Counted from the first letter of the stretch, positions 15,849 through 26,426 are shown. The stretch: 64,000 bases of DNA from an uncultured Acinetobacter sp. (GCA_913777945.1 CAJYTY010000005.1:1-64000), one strand, 5' to 3'. Program-made: numbers and translations. Notes: generated from the letters alone by a model not told the origin.

Positions 15849-18530
15849 TTAGCCGGTATTGCGCAAACCTGCCGCAATGCCTGCAATACTGACCATTAAG
15901 GCATGATCGACAGGGCTATGCTCAGTTTGATGTTCCGCTAAATACAGACGACGACGTTTCATTAACTCTGCTTGCAGTAAATGTAAAGGCAATAAATATG
16001 GTTTACGCACCTGCATAGATTGATCAAGCACTTCATTATTACTTAAAAGCTTAGACTCACCTTTGAGACTGAGTAGAGTATCTACAGCATTTTGTAGGCG
16101 TTGGCGTAATTCAACCCCCAAGTTTTTTAAGTCTTGGTCTTGTGTCAGGTGAGACTCGTAATATAGCGCAATATCTGCATCAGATTTGGATAAAACCATT
16201 TCCAGCATATCAATTAAAGTTTGGAAATACGGCCACTGTTCAAGCATTTCATTTAAGGTGTTTTTGTGTTGTCCATGTACCTGATTGATCGCCGTGCCTG
16301 TACCCAACCAAGCGGGCAGCATTAAGCGGATTTGTGTCCATGCAAATACCCAAGGAATCGCTCGAAGAGATTCTATGCCACCACTGACTTTTCGTTTGGC
16401 TGGGCGTGAACCAAGCGGTAGCATTTGTAATTCTAACTCAGGCGTGACTGTGCGTAGATAACTGACAAAATTTGGATTTTCACGCACAGTTTGTCGATAA
16501 ACCTGTACCGATAAATCAGTCATTTGATTCATTAAGTCTCGCCATTCTTTCTTTGGCTCTGGCGGTGGTAATAGTGTTGCTTCTAATGTTGCCGCTGTAT
16601 AGATTTCCAAATTTTGTAGCGCGATGCCTTCTAAACCAAATTTAAAACGAATCATTTCACCCTGTTCAGTGACACGAATTGCTCCAGAGATTGAACCTGG
16701 TGGCTGTGAGAACAATGCTTGTTGTGTTGGTGCACCACCACGACTGATTGAACCGCCACGACCATGAAATAGAGTCAATTGCACCCCATGTTGTCGAGCG
16801 ACAGCGGTGAGTTCTTCTTGCGCACGATATTGTGCCCAGTTCGCAGACATAAAGCCCGCGTCCTTTGCCGAGTCTGAATAGCCGATCATCACTTCATGTT
16901 TACCCTGAATATGCTGTTTATACCAATGCATATTGAATAAGGTATTCATGGTTTTGGCTGCACCATCAAGATCTTTTAAGGTTTCAAATAAGGGCACCAC
17001 TCGAAGAGGATGTTGGATACCAGCTTCTTTTTGTAAGAGTAAAACAGCTAAGACGTCGCTTGGATATTCTGCCATCGAAATAATATAGGCACCTAAGCTC
17101 TCAGCTGGTTGTTCAGCCAAAGTGCGCATGGTCGCAAATACTTCGAGTACATCAGGATGTTGAATCAAGCTGCCTTCAGGTTCATTGAAATATTTAGGGA
17201 GTAAAGGACGCTTACTTTGTAGCTCTTGGATCAGGAAGTTTTGACGAGCCTGTTCAGTCCATGATTCAAAATTGCCTAGACCTAGATATTCAGTAATCGC
17301 TGAAATGGCTTGACGATGTCGACCTGATTCTTGGCGAATATCGAGTTTGAGTAACTCAATTCCAAAACAATTGATTCGGTATATAAAATCAAGTAATTGC
17401 CCATTGGCGATTTCAGCGAGGTTACTCTCGATTAAGGAGCGATAGCAGAGTAATAAGGGCTGTAATAATTCATCTTTATTTCGAATGATCTGGCTATCAT
17501 CAGCTTCATGACCTTGTAAGCGTTGGCCTAAACAATAGCGTGTTGCTTTTAAACGTTCACGGGTTTCACGTAAATATTCACGATAGGGTTCAGGGTGTTC
17601 ATAACCTAATGCTTGAGTGAGTTCATCTGAACAGCTTTGAATTGATAATTCCCAGCGTAGATTTTCAATATCACGTAGATATAAATCAGCTGCCTGCCAA
17701 CGTGATAACCATAATACTTCTTGTGTTACTTGATGAGTTACATTGGGATTGCCATCACGATCACCGCCCATCCATGAGGCAAAGCGAATTGGCGCGATAT
17801 TGAGCGGTAAGTTTTGTTCACAATGCTGTTGAGTCAGTTCATTTAGCTCACGAATAAACTTAGGTACGGCATTCCACAGAGTTTGTTCAATGGTGGCAAA
17901 GCCCCACTTTGCTTCATCGACAGGGGTTGGGCGATGTTGGCGAATTTCATCGGTTTGCCATGCCGAGCTGACTAATTGTTTCAGTGTAGCAAGGGTGTGT
18001 TGACGCTCACGTGGAGTGAGTTTTTGTTGATCGAGTTGCGAGAGACAATCGGTAATATCATCATATTTTTGAATCAATGTACGACGACTGACCTCAGTTG
18101 GATGCGCTGTGAGTACCAATTCAATTTTTAAGTCGCAGATTTGTTCGAATAATTGTTTTGAGCTGATCTGTTCAGTTTTGAATTTTTCAAATAAATGTGA
18201 CAAAGGATTTGGATTAGGGGCTTGTTCGTCAAACTCAGCCTGACGACGATTACGCACCACATGATATTGTTCTGCGATATTGGCGAAATTGAGAAAATGT
18301 GAGAATGCACGAGTCAGTGGCAAAATTTCTTCATCTTTCAAACCAAGGAAAAGTTGTTCTAACTGTTTTTCTGCTTCAATTTGACCGTCACGAGCACCTT
18401 TGGCTAATGCACGGATTTGCTCAATTTGATTAAACAAATCTTGCCCAGCGTGTTGCTTTAAGGTCTCTCCAAGTAGATTGCCCAATAAACGGACATCTTC
18501 ACGTAATGGAGCTGTGATTTGTTGAATCAT
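15849..18530 (-). CDS. ppc: Phosphoenolpyruvate carboxylase
   Basis: This 894-residue enzyme adds bicarbonate to phosphoenolpyruvate to make oxaloacetate, refilling the TCA cycle. Visible active-site blocks are LTAHPTEVSRRT (catalytic His), WMGGDRDGNPNVT, IGYSDSAKDAGF, FHGRGGSISRGGAP and EQGEMIRFKFG. The C-terminus ends NTG, matching the conserved Asn-Thr-Gly end of the family. I start at 18530 rather than 18545 because AGGAG lies 7-8 bases before this ATG and MIQQITAPLRED is the usual Acinetobacter N-terminus. It is monocistronic. Confidence 0.96.
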   Translation of the reverse strand: MIQQITAPLREDVRLLGNLLGETLKQHAGQDLFNQIEQIRALAKGARDGQIEAEKQLEQLFLGLKDEEILPLTRAFSHFLNFANIAEQYHVVRNRRQAEFDEQAPNPNPLSHLFEKFKTEQISSKQLFEQICDLKIELVLTAHPTEVSRRTLIQKYDDITDCLSQLDQQKLTPRERQHTLATLKQLVSSAWQTDEIRQHRPTPVDEAKWGFATIEQTLWNAVPKFIRELNELTQQHCEQNLPLNIAPIRFASWMGGDRDGNPNVTHQVTQEVLWLSRWQAADLYLRDIENLRWELSIQSCSDELTQALGYEHPEPYREYLRETRERLKATRYCLGQRLQGHEADDSQIIRNKDELLQPLLLCYRSLIESNLAEIANGQLLDFIYRINCFGIELLKLDIRQESGRHRQAISAITEYLGLGNFESWTEQARQNFLIQELQSKRPLLPKYFNEPEGSLIQHPDVLEVFATMRTLAEQPAESLGAYIISMAEYPSDVLAVLLLQKEAGIQHPLRVVPLFETLKDLDGAAKTMNTLFNMHWYKQHIQGKHEVMIGYSDSAKDAGFMSANWAQYRAQEELTAVARQHGVQLTLFHGRGGSISRGGAPTQQALFSQPPGSISGAIRVTEQGEMIRFKFGLEGIALQNLEIYTAATLEATLLPPPEPKKEWRDLMNQMTDLSVQVYRQTVRENPNFVSYLRTVTPELELQMLPLGSRPAKRKVSGGIESLRAIPWVFAWTQIRLMLPAWLGTGTAINQVHGQHKNTLNEMLEQWPYFQTLIDMLEMVLSKSDADIALYYESHLTQDQDLKNLGVELRQRLQNAVDTLLSLKGESKLLSNNEVLDQSMQVRKPYLLPLHLLQAELMKRRRLYLAEHQTEHSPVDHALMVSIAGIAAGLRNTG

Positions 18531-18614
18531 TCTATTTCTCCTCATGGTCTCTTTCGACTATAGCGCGATTGAAAGACAATCCAAGTGGAGATCGTAAATA
18601 AATGTGAATTTTAT

Positions 18615-19238
18615 CTAATTTTTAGGTTGATATTTAAGCAAAAAAAACTGAATTGCTTGTTCAATCATCTGCTCGATTTCCATGGTGGTTGGAACGGGAT
18701 CTAAACCAAGCAAAACTTTATGATGTCGTGTTCCTAACATCAATGACATGATGAGATCAGTTAGTCTTAGTGGCTCATCTGCTTGAATGAATTTAAAAGC
18801 GATCGCTTGCTCAAAAAAATCACACCAAACATTACACATACGCGTATGCGATGCATCAAAAAATTGTTGTGTAAGAGGACTTTGTTCAGCTGCAAGTTCA
18901 AACAAGAGACAATCTAATTTCAGCGCCTCAGGCAAATAAATAATACTTAAAGCTCGATGACACATTAAATATAGTGCTTGCCCAAAATCGGACTCAGCTG
19001 TGAGTTCAAATTGTTTCGCTCGAATCGATTCTTCACAACTTTCCTCAATAGCACACATAAATAGATTGGCTTTATCTTGAAAGTGGTTATAAACCGTGAG
19101 TTTAGTCACGCCTGCTTCTTTTGCAATTTGGTTCATATTGGTGGCGTGGTAACCCATTTTTAAAAAAATAGATTTTGCAGCCTGTAAGATTTTGGCTCTT
19201 TTTTCTAAATCTTTAGGGCGACCACTGTGAATTTGCAC
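18615..19238 (-). CDS. TetR/AcrR-family regulator of the RND operon
   Basis: This 207-residue protein has a TetR-type DNA-binding domain at residues 10-60 (KILQAAKSIFLKMGYHATNMNQIAKEAGVTKLTVYNHFQDKANLF in register with the family) and an all-helical ligand-binding C-terminal part. It uses a GTG start (VQIHSGRP). It is divergent from the efflux genes that begin at 19392, the common layout for a local repressor that responds to an exported compound. That it represses these pumps, and itself, is an inference from position. Confidence 0.9.
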   Translation of the reverse strand: MQIHSGRPKDLEKRAKILQAAKSIFLKMGYHATNMNQIAKEAGVTKLTVYNHFQDKANLFMCAIEESCEESIRAKQFELTAESDFGQALYLMCHRALSIIYLPEALKLDCLLFELAAEQSPLTQQFFDASHTRMCNVWCDFFEQAIAFKFIQADEPLRLTDLIMSLMLGTRHHKVLLGLDPVPTTMEIEQMIEQAIQFFLLKYQPKN

Positions 19239-19286
19239 GTTAGCTGTCTCATTTAATTCAATTCAAAATCAAAATGCTAGATTTAA

Positions 19287-19324
19287 TTTTTAATTAGTGT
19301 ACTCATGGGTATATTAATTAAAAA
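19287..19324. promoter_or_regulatory. Possible TetR operator between regulator and pump
   Basis: In the 153-base divergent gap there is a perfect 10-bp inverted repeat, TTTTTAATTA / TAATTAAAAA, spaced by 18 bases containing GTACTCATGGGTAT. Its place between tetR and the pump genes fits an operator, but the arms are pure A/T and could be chance. Confidence 0.3.
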
Positions 19325-19391
19325 ATAAACAATCTATCATAATGTTCATATTGTGCCTTAAAAAATCAATTTGAATAAGAGCGAAAAAGAG

Positions 19392-20492
19392 ATGAATCTG
19401 CTAAATCATGTAATTGTGGGGTTGCTCGTACTCAGCAGTGTCACTTTAACAGCATGTCAAAAAGAGGTTCCCAAGACTGAGGAAATACCTTATGTCATGG
19501 TGACGCAGCCAAGTAGTAATCATATTGATCAAAAAAGCTATGCGGGTGATGTTCAAGCCAAGCAACAAACCGCATTGGCATTTCGTGTCGGAGGGCAAAT
19601 TACCGAACGTTATGTTGATGTGGGTGATCGAGTAAAAGTTGGACAGGTTTTGGCTAAATTAGATGTCAAAGATGCACAATTGCAAATGAATGCTGCCAAA
19701 GCGCAATTGCAAAGTGCTGAAGCCGCAGCAAAAATTGCTTCTGAAGAATATCAGCGTTATCAACAGTTATTACCTGTCAATGCGGTGAGTCGTTCACAAT
19801 TTGATACAATAAAAAATCAGTACGAATCTGCTCAAGCAGGTTTACAACAAGCACGCTCTAATTATGAAGTGTCTTCAAATCAAACAGGTTATAACCAACT
19901 TATTTCGAATAAAAATGGCGTGATTACTCAACGTCAAATTGAAATTGGACAAGTAATTGCGGCAGGTCAACCTGCCTATCAACTCGCAATTGAAGGTGAG
20001 AGAGAAGTGGTCTTTGGTGTACCAGAGCAGGCCGTCAGTACCATTAAAGTCGGGCAACCGGCTTGGGTCACTTTGTGGTCTCAGCCAGAAGCACGTTTTG
20101 CGGCAAAAGTCCGTGAAGTGTCACCCGCTGCAGACCAATCGCGAACATTCACCGTGAAAGTTTCATTGCTTGAAGGGCAAGCGAGTATCCAACTGGGGCA
20201 AAGCGCTCGGGTATTCTTTGTCGCAAATGAAAATAATGTATTGAGTGTGCCTCTATCCAGTGTTACTGCCAATAATCAACAAGCCTATGTCTGGGTCGTG
20301 AATAGTAATCAAACTTTACGTAAAGTCCCAGTGACGTTGGGTACTTATGGGCGTGACAGTGTGCCTATTCTGTCAGGTCTAAAAGCTTCAGATTGGGTTG
20401 TGGTTGGTGGTGTACATCTATTACGTGACCAGCAAAAAATTCATCCTGTAGATCGTGATAATCGCGCAGTCACGGTTAAAACAGGAGGTTAA
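19392..20492 (+). CDS. RND efflux periplasmic adaptor lipoprotein
   Basis: This 366-residue membrane-fusion protein links the RND pump to an outer-membrane channel. It has a lipoprotein signal with lipobox LTAC (Cys22 from this start), a barrel/lipoyl half (VGGQITERYVDVGDRVKVGQVLAKLDV), a coiled-coil hairpin around the QLQSAEAAAKIASEEYQRYQ and SQFDTIKNQYESAQAGLQQA segments, and C-terminal beta domains. An in-frame TTG at 19371 would add seven residues. I prefer ATG 19392 because it places the signal peptide normally. The stop is 2 bases before the pump gene, so the two form an operon. Confidence 0.9.
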   Translation: MNLLNHVIVGLLVLSSVTLTACQKEVPKTEEIPYVMVTQPSSNHIDQKSYAGDVQAKQQTALAFRVGGQITERYVDVGDRVKVGQVLAKLDVKDAQLQMNAAKAQLQSAEAAAKIASEEYQRYQQLLPVNAVSRSQFDTIKNQYESAQAGLQQARSNYEVSSNQTGYNQLISNKNGVITQRQIEIGQVIAAGQPAYQLAIEGEREVVFGVPEQAVSTIKVGQPAWVTLWSQPEARFAAKVREVSPAADQSRTFTVKVSLLEGQASIQLGQSARVFFVANENNVLSVPLSSVTANNQQAYVWVVNSNQTLRKVPVTLGTYGRDSVPILSGLKASDWVVVGGVHLLRDQQKIHPVDRDNRAVTVKTGG

Positions 20493-20494
20493 GC

Positions 20495-23400
20495 ATGAAA
20501 TTTAACCTTTCAGAATGGGCACTTAAGAATAAGGGAATTATTCTGTATTTTATGCTGTTACTCGGCATTGTCGGAATTATGTCTTATTCCAAACTTTCTC
20601 AAAGTGAAGATCCACCCTTTACTTTCAAAGTGATGGTGGTACAGACCTATTGGCCAGGGGCAACTGCTAAAGAAGTGTCGACCTTGGTCACGGATCGGAT
20701 CGAAAAAGAATTGATGACCACTGGTCAATATGACCGCATCATGGCGTATTCGCGTCCAGGTGAGTCATTGGTGACCTTTGTTGCAAAAGACAGTTTGCCA
20801 TCGAGCCAAATTCCTGATGTTTGGTACAACGTACGTAAAAAGGTCAATGATGTCCGTTCACAACTTCCAAGCGGTGTACAAGGTCCATTTTTTAATGATG
20901 AATTTGGTGATACCTTCGGCAATATCTATGTTTTAACGGGCAAAGATTTTGACTATGCGGTAATGAAAGAATATGCCGATCGTTTGCAACTACAACTGCA
21001 ACGGGTCAAAGATGTCAGCAAGGTTAATTTGGTGGGTCTACAAGATCAGAAGATCTGGATCGAATTATCCAATACCAAAGCTGTTCAGCTCGGTGTCCCC
21101 GTGACTGCAATTCAGGAAGCGATTCAGAAGCAAAATGATATGGCAGGTGCAGGTTTCTTTGAAACAGGTACAGACCGTATTCAAATCCGAGTCAGCGGAC
21201 ACTTACATAGTGTCGATGACCTGAAAAAAATGCCGTTGTTGGTGGGTGACAAAACCATTCAACTTGGTGATGTTGCTGAGGTCTATCGCGGCTTTAGTGA
21301 ACCTGCTCAACCACGTATGCGCTTTATGGGTGAGAATGGGATTGGCATTGCGGTGTCCATGCGTAAAGGTGGAGATATCATTGCCTTGGGCAAAAATTTA
21401 GAAACCGAATTTAACAGTCTACAAAAAAGCTTACCTTTGGGCATGAAACTGCAAAAAGTTTCAGACCAACCTGTCGCAGTACAACGTAGTATTCAAGAAT
21501 TCTTAAAAGTTTTAGCTGAAGCGGTCATTATCGTTTTATTGGTCAGTTTCTTCTCACTCGGTTTTCGCACGGGACTTGTTGTTGCATTGTCGATTCCATT
21601 GGTTTTAGCAATGACATTTGCTGGGATGAGTTTATTTGACGTCGGTTTACATAAGATCTCATTAGGCGCATTGATTCTTGCGTTGGGTTTGTTGGTCGAT
21701 GATGCCATTATCGCTGTGGAAATGATGGCGATTAAAATGGAACAGGGTTACAGCCGATTAAAAGCGGCAGGTTTTGCATGGCAAACCACTGCTTTTCCAA
21801 TGCTCACAGGTACATTGATTACCGCAGCAGGCTTCTTGCCAATTGCCACGGCACAATCTGGAACAGGTGAATACACACGTTCTATTTTCCAAGTCGTGAC
21901 GATTGCATTGATAGTTTCATGGATTGCTGCTGTTTTATTTGTTCCTTATTTAGGTGAAAAATTATTACCTGATTTCACCAAACAGAATCAACAAGCGGCA
22001 TGGTATTTACGTTTATGGGCAAGGTTACGCAAGCAACCTGCACCGGTGGTTGAATCCCATAATCAGCATCATGATCCTTACCAATCCAAGTTTTATCAAT
22101 CCTTCAGGCATATCGTCGAAATCTGTATTACCTATCGTAAAACGGTAATTGCTATTACGGTTGGTATCTTTGTGTTGTCTGTTGCGATGTTTAAGTTGGT
22201 ACCGCAACAATTCTTTCCACCATCGAATCGTGCTGAAATTTTAGTGGATTTAAAGCTGGAAGAAGGGGCTTCCCTAACGGCGACAGAACAAGCAGTACAT
22301 AAGGTAGAACAATTCCTATCCAAACAAAAAGGGATTGACAATTATGTCGCTTATGTTGGAACAGGTTCACCACGTTTTTACTTACCTTTAGATCAACAAC
22401 TCCCACAAGCCAGTTTTGCTCAATTTGTGGTCTTGGCTTCTTCTCTTGATGATCGTGATGAAATCCGTCGCTCTTTAGACAAGCAGATTAAGCAATTATT
22501 GCCACAGGTTCGTACTCGTGTGTCTTTACTCGAAAATGGTCCACCTGTGGGTTATCCATTGCAGTATCGTGTTTCAGGTGAGGACTTAAGTACGGTACGT
22601 CAATGGGCGCAAAAAGTAGCTAAAGTTTTAAGTGAAGACCCCAATACAACCAACGTCCATTTAGATTGGGGCGAGCCAAGCAAAATTATTGCAATTGAAA
22701 TTGACCAAGATCGTGCCCGTCAAATGGGTGTTTCCAGTGTTGATTTGGCTAACTTCCTAAACGCTTCTGTGACAGGGGCGGTGATGAATCAATATCGTGA
22801 AAAACGTGAACTCATTGAAATTCGTTTACGTGGTGATAAGTCGGAACGTGTTGAAGTGGCTTCATTAGCAAGTTTAGCTGTGCCAACCACCAAAGGAACT
22901 ACTGTACCTCTAGCACAAATAGCAAAAATTGAGTCACGTTTTGAAGAAGGTCTGATTTGGCATCGTAATCGTCTACCAACGATTACAGTTCGCGCGGATA
23001 TTCGAACCAATTTACAACCTGCAACAGTGGTTCAGCAATTGGCAGACAAAATGCAAGCTTTACGTGCTGATTTACCCAATGGTTACTTAGTGGAAGTCGG
23101 TGGTACGGTTGAAGAGTCTGCAAAAGGTCAAAATTCGGTGAATGCAGGCATGCCATTATTCTTGGCTGTGGTGATGACTTTGCTGATGATTCAATTACGT
23201 AGTATGTCACGCGCAACGATTGTTTTACTGACAGCACCTCTTGGTTTGATTGGCGTTGTTGCATTCTTACTCCTGTTTAATAAGCCTTTTGGTTTTGTCG
23301 CGATGTTGGGGACAATTGCTTTATCTGGAATGATTATGCGGAATTCATTGATCCTGATTGATCAGATTGAACAAGATATTCAGGCTGGACATACGCCATG

Positions 23401-23623
23401 GGATGCGGTGATTGGCGCAACTATGCGTCGTTTCCGTCCAATTGTGTTAACCGCACTTGCTGCAGTACTTGCAATGATTCCATTATCACGCAGTATTTTC
23501 TTTGGTCCGATGGCAGTTGCGATTATGGGAGGCTTGATTGTTGCCACCTTGTTGACCTTATTTTTCTTACCTGCACTCTATGCCGCTTGGTTTAGAGTAA
23601 AGAAAACAACACAACTATCGTAA
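20495..23623 (+). CDS. RND multidrug efflux pump, inner-membrane component
   Basis: This 1042-residue protein belongs to the HAE1 branch of the RND family, proton-driven trimeric pumps exporting drugs, dyes or detergents. It has the two-fold layout: a TM1-periplasmic porter-TM2-6 block, repeated. The proton-relay Asp pair is in TM4 (GLLVDDAIIAVEMM), and a conserved TM start LSQSEDPPFTFKVMVV is present. The SEDP motif is found in MexK/TriC-like pumps rather than AdeB-like ones. No outer-membrane channel gene follows, so it probably borrows one encoded elsewhere. Substrates are unknown. Confidence 0.92.
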   Translation: MKFNLSEWALKNKGIILYFMLLLGIVGIMSYSKLSQSEDPPFTFKVMVVQTYWPGATAKEVSTLVTDRIEKELMTTGQYDRIMAYSRPGESLVTFVAKDSLPSSQIPDVWYNVRKKVNDVRSQLPSGVQGPFFNDEFGDTFGNIYVLTGKDFDYAVMKEYADRLQLQLQRVKDVSKVNLVGLQDQKIWIELSNTKAVQLGVPVTAIQEAIQKQNDMAGAGFFETGTDRIQIRVSGHLHSVDDLKKMPLLVGDKTIQLGDVAEVYRGFSEPAQPRMRFMGENGIGIAVSMRKGGDIIALGKNLETEFNSLQKSLPLGMKLQKVSDQPVAVQRSIQEFLKVLAEAVIIVLLVSFFSLGFRTGLVVALSIPLVLAMTFAGMSLFDVGLHKISLGALILALGLLVDDAIIAVEMMAIKMEQGYSRLKAAGFAWQTTAFPMLTGTLITAAGFLPIATAQSGTGEYTRSIFQVVTIALIVSWIAAVLFVPYLGEKLLPDFTKQNQQAAWYLRLWARLRKQPAPVVESHNQHHDPYQSKFYQSFRHIVEICITYRKTVIAITVGIFVLSVAMFKLVPQQFFPPSNRAEILVDLKLEEGASLTATEQAVHKVEQFLSKQKGIDNYVAYVGTGSPRFYLPLDQQLPQASFAQFVVLASSLDDRDEIRRSLDKQIKQLLPQVRTRVSLLENGPPVGYPLQYRVSGEDLSTVRQWAQKVAKVLSEDPNTTNVHLDWGEPSKIIAIEIDQDRARQMGVSSVDLANFLNASVTGAVMNQYREKRELIEIRLRGDKSERVEVASLASLAVPTTKGTTVPLAQIAKIESRFEEGLIWHRNRLPTITVRADIRTNLQPATVVQQLADKMQALRADLPNGYLVEVGGTVEESAKGQNSVNAGMPLFLAVVMTLLMIQLRSMSRATIVLLTAPLGLIGVVAFLLLFNKPFGFVAMLGTIALSGMIMRNSLILIDQIEQDIQAGHTPWDAVIGATMRRFRPIVLTALAAVLAMIPLSRSIFFGPMAVAIMGGLIVATLLTLFFLPALYAAWFRVKKTTQLS

Positions 23624-23755
23624 TTATTTTGTGAATAAAGGTGCGAAATATTGAAAATTTCAATATAGTAGCACCTATATTTAAAGACCAAAAAATAATT
23701 GAATTTCATTGCATGATTGGTTTGGCAAAATGCGATGAATGAGGTGATCTAGAGC

Positions 23756-24133
23756 ATGGGGCAAGACAATATTGAGCAGCATCGCCGCTATGTGGCGATA
23801 TCTTATGTGTTCATGTTTCTTGCATTATTTACAATAGTGTTTGCAGCGTTTGCATACTTGTTAGCACGAAAAGTTGCGATTGTGGATAATGCTGAAGTAT
23901 GGATTCATGCGCATGCCCTATGGATTATGCGTAACGTGCTGCTATTTACTATGATTGTCTGCTTTGCTGCGTTATGGTTTATTCCATTATTCTTTTTTGC
24001 ATGGGATAGTGCATTGTGGGTGACAGGAATGACCGTTGCAGGTGTGATTTTCAGTGCAATCGCATGGTTGTTTTTGTTAAATGCATGGATCAAAGGTGTT
24101 GCTAAGTATTTTAAAAATAAAGCGGTATTCTAA
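23756..24133 (+). CDS. Small four-helix membrane protein, unknown
   Basis: This 125-residue protein has four hydrophobic segments (about residues 14-36, 52-72, 74-92 and 96-112) linked by short loops, with a charged amphipathic N-terminus (MGQDNIEQHRRY). I recall similar proteins of unknown function in Neisseria- and Acinetobacter-like genomes. GAGGTG lies about nine bases before the ATG. It is monocistronic, 133 bases after the RND gene and 143 bases before dnaJ. No function can be given. Confidence 0.7.
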   Translation: MGQDNIEQHRRYVAISYVFMFLALFTIVFAAFAYLLARKVAIVDNAEVWIHAHALWIMRNVLLFTMIVCFAALWFIPLFFFAWDSALWVTGMTVAGVIFSAIAWLFLLNAWIKGVAKYFKNKAVF

Positions 24134-24160
24134 TTTTATCGCTTTTTTATTGTGCTAGAC

Positions 24161-24188
24161 CTTGTAAATTTATAGTAGTGCCCTTATT
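24161..24188 (+). promoter_or_regulatory. Possible heat-shock (sigma-32) promoter of dnaJ
   Basis: CTTGTAA (24161-24167) and CCCTTATT (24181-24188) are separated by 13 bases. They resemble the sigma-32 consensus CTTGAAA and CCCCATNT with about four mismatches in total. dnaJ is a classic member of that regulon. The match is partial. Confidence 0.35.
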
Positions 24189-24191
24189 AAG

Positions 24192-24227
24192 GCTCTGTTG
24201 ACTTTGTTAATAAAATGTCAACAGAGC
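24192..24227 (+). repeat. Perfect 11-bp inverted repeat upstream of dnaJ
   Basis: GCTCTGTTGAC (24192-24202) and GTCAACAGAGC (24217-24227) form a perfect hairpin with a 14-base A/T loop, followed by TTATTTATTT. It may be the terminator of the upstream membrane-protein gene or a structured dnaJ leader. The outer bases GGCTCTGTTG also resemble terminal repeats of IS6-type elements. Confidence 0.5.
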
Positions 24228-24276
24228 TTATTTATTTGTAGAGATTGAACCAATTCCGTGAGGAGCATCGCCAACC

Positions 24277-25395
24277 ATGGCTAAACGTGATTATTATGAG
24301 GTTTTAGGCGTTTCGAAAACCGCAAGTGATGATGAGATTAAAAAAGCCTATCGTAAGTTGGCGATGAAATATCATCCAGATCGTAACCCAGACAATGCTG
24401 AAGCGGAAGAAAAGTTTAAAGAAGCGGCAGAGGCTTACGAAGTACTTTCTGATGGCGAAAAACGCAGCATGTATGATCGTGCTGGTCATAGCGCTTTTGA
24501 GGGCGGTTTTGGTGGCGGCGGTGGCTTCGGTGGTGGTTTTAGTGCAGAAGATATCTTTAGCCAGTTTGGTGATATTTTTGGTGGTGCTTTCGGTGGTGGC
24601 GGTGGTCGCCAACAGCAACGCCAACGTCGTGGCTCTGATCTTCGCTATGTGATGGAATTGACGCTTGAAGAAGCAGTCAAAGGCGTGAAAAAAACGATTA
24701 CTTTTACTGCACCAGCGCCGTGTGAAACCTGTGATGGTAAAGGTTCTAAGAATCCAAATGATGTTGAGACGTGTCGTACCTGTCATGGTGCTGGTCAAGT
24801 ACGTATGCAGCAAGGTTTCTTCTCAGTTCAGCAAACTTGTAGTACTTGCCGCGGTCAAGGCAAAATTATCAAAAACCCTTGTAATACTTGTCATGGTTCG
24901 GGCGTTGCCGATCGTCAACAAACGCTTGAAGTCACTATTCCTGCGGGTGTCGACAATGGCGATCGTGTTCGCTTAACAGGTAAAGGTGAAGCGATTCGTG
25001 ATGGTCAAGCGGGTGATTTATACGTTGAAGTCGTAGTTCGTGAACACGAAGTCTTCCAACGTGACGGTGCAGATCTCTATATGGATGTGCCAGTCAGTAT
25101 TGCCGATGCTGCATTGGGCAAAGAAATTGAAATCCCGACGCTTGATGGTCGCGTTAGCTTAAAAATCCCAGAAGGTACTCAAACAGGTAAGCTATTCCGC
25201 TTACGTGGTAAAGGTGTTCGTCCTGTACGTAGCAGCATGGTCGGTGACTTATTGTGCCGTATCGTGGTAGAAACACCTGTGAATTTAAACAGTCGCCAAC
25301 GTGAATTGTTGAAAGAATTACAAGCGTCGTTTGATGGTGATGGTCATGCTGCATCGCCAAAGAAAAAATCTTTCTTTGATCGCTTGTTTGATTAA
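24277..25395 (+). CDS. dnaJ: Chaperone DnaJ (Hsp40)
   Basis: This 372-residue co-chaperone stimulates the ATPase of DnaK and delivers unfolded substrates. It has the J domain with HPD (YHPDRNPDN, about residues 33-35), a Gly/Phe-rich linker (about 75-125), four CxxCxGxG zinc repeats ([36 protein letters not shown]), and the C-terminal substrate-binding domain. The length matches E. coli DnaJ. GAGGAGC lies upstream of the start. dnaK is not in this window; dapB follows, separated by a terminator. Confidence 0.97.
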   Translation: MAKRDYYEVLGVSKTASDDEIKKAYRKLAMKYHPDRNPDNAEAEEKFKEAAEAYEVLSDGEKRSMYDRAGHSAFEGGFGGGGGFGGGFSAEDIFSQFGDIFGGAFGGGGGRQQQRQRRGSDLRYVMELTLEEAVKGVKKTITFTAPAPCETCDGKGSKNPNDVETCRTCHGAGQVRMQQGFFSVQQTCSTCRGQGKIIKNPCNTCHGSGVADRQQTLEVTIPAGVDNGDRVRLTGKGEAIRDGQAGDLYVEVVVREHEVFQRDGADLYMDVPVSIADAALGKEIEIPTLDGRVSLKIPEGTQTGKLFRLRGKGVRPVRSSMVGDLLCRIVVETPVNLNSRQRELLKELQASFDGDGHAASPKKKSFFDRLFD

Positions 25396-25406
25396 TTAGC
25401 ATCAAT

Positions 25407-25434
25407 AAAAAACCTGCTGCGGCAGGTTTTTTTA
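25407..25434 (+). terminator. Terminator of dnaJ
   Basis: The stem AAAACCTGC / GCAGGTTTT has a short loop followed by a T-run, 12 bases after the dnaJ stop. Confidence 0.88.
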
Positions 25435-25475
25435 TGGGAATTTTTTAGCGTAGGCACAGAGTTTTGCTATAGTAG

Positions 25476-26330
<855 letters not shown>

Positions 26331-26354
26331 AAGGTACTTTTTTTGTACTATAAA

Positions 26355-26398
26355 AGAGCTTGTTGAGCTTTCTTTCTGATAGAAATACAACAAGCTCT
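26355..26398 (-). repeat. 11-bp inverted repeat after dapB
   Basis: AGAGCTTGTTG (26355-26365) and CAACAAGCTCT (26388-26398) are perfect inverted copies around a 22-base spacer that itself has TTTCT / AGAAA. On the plus strand no T-run follows; on the minus strand TTTTATAGT follows, so it would terminate antisense transcripts better than dapB. A second small repeat, GTAC-T7-GTAC, lies just before it. Confidence 0.5.
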
Positions 26399-26426
26399 CG
26401 CCATCATTACAACAATTGAGCATGAC

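Noticed and set aside
24304..24813. 169-codon minus-strand frame inside dnaJ
   Set aside because: It is the shadow of the Gly-rich and Cys-rich part of dnaJ; composition is low-complexity (TTATTATE-like) and dnaJ is unquestionable.
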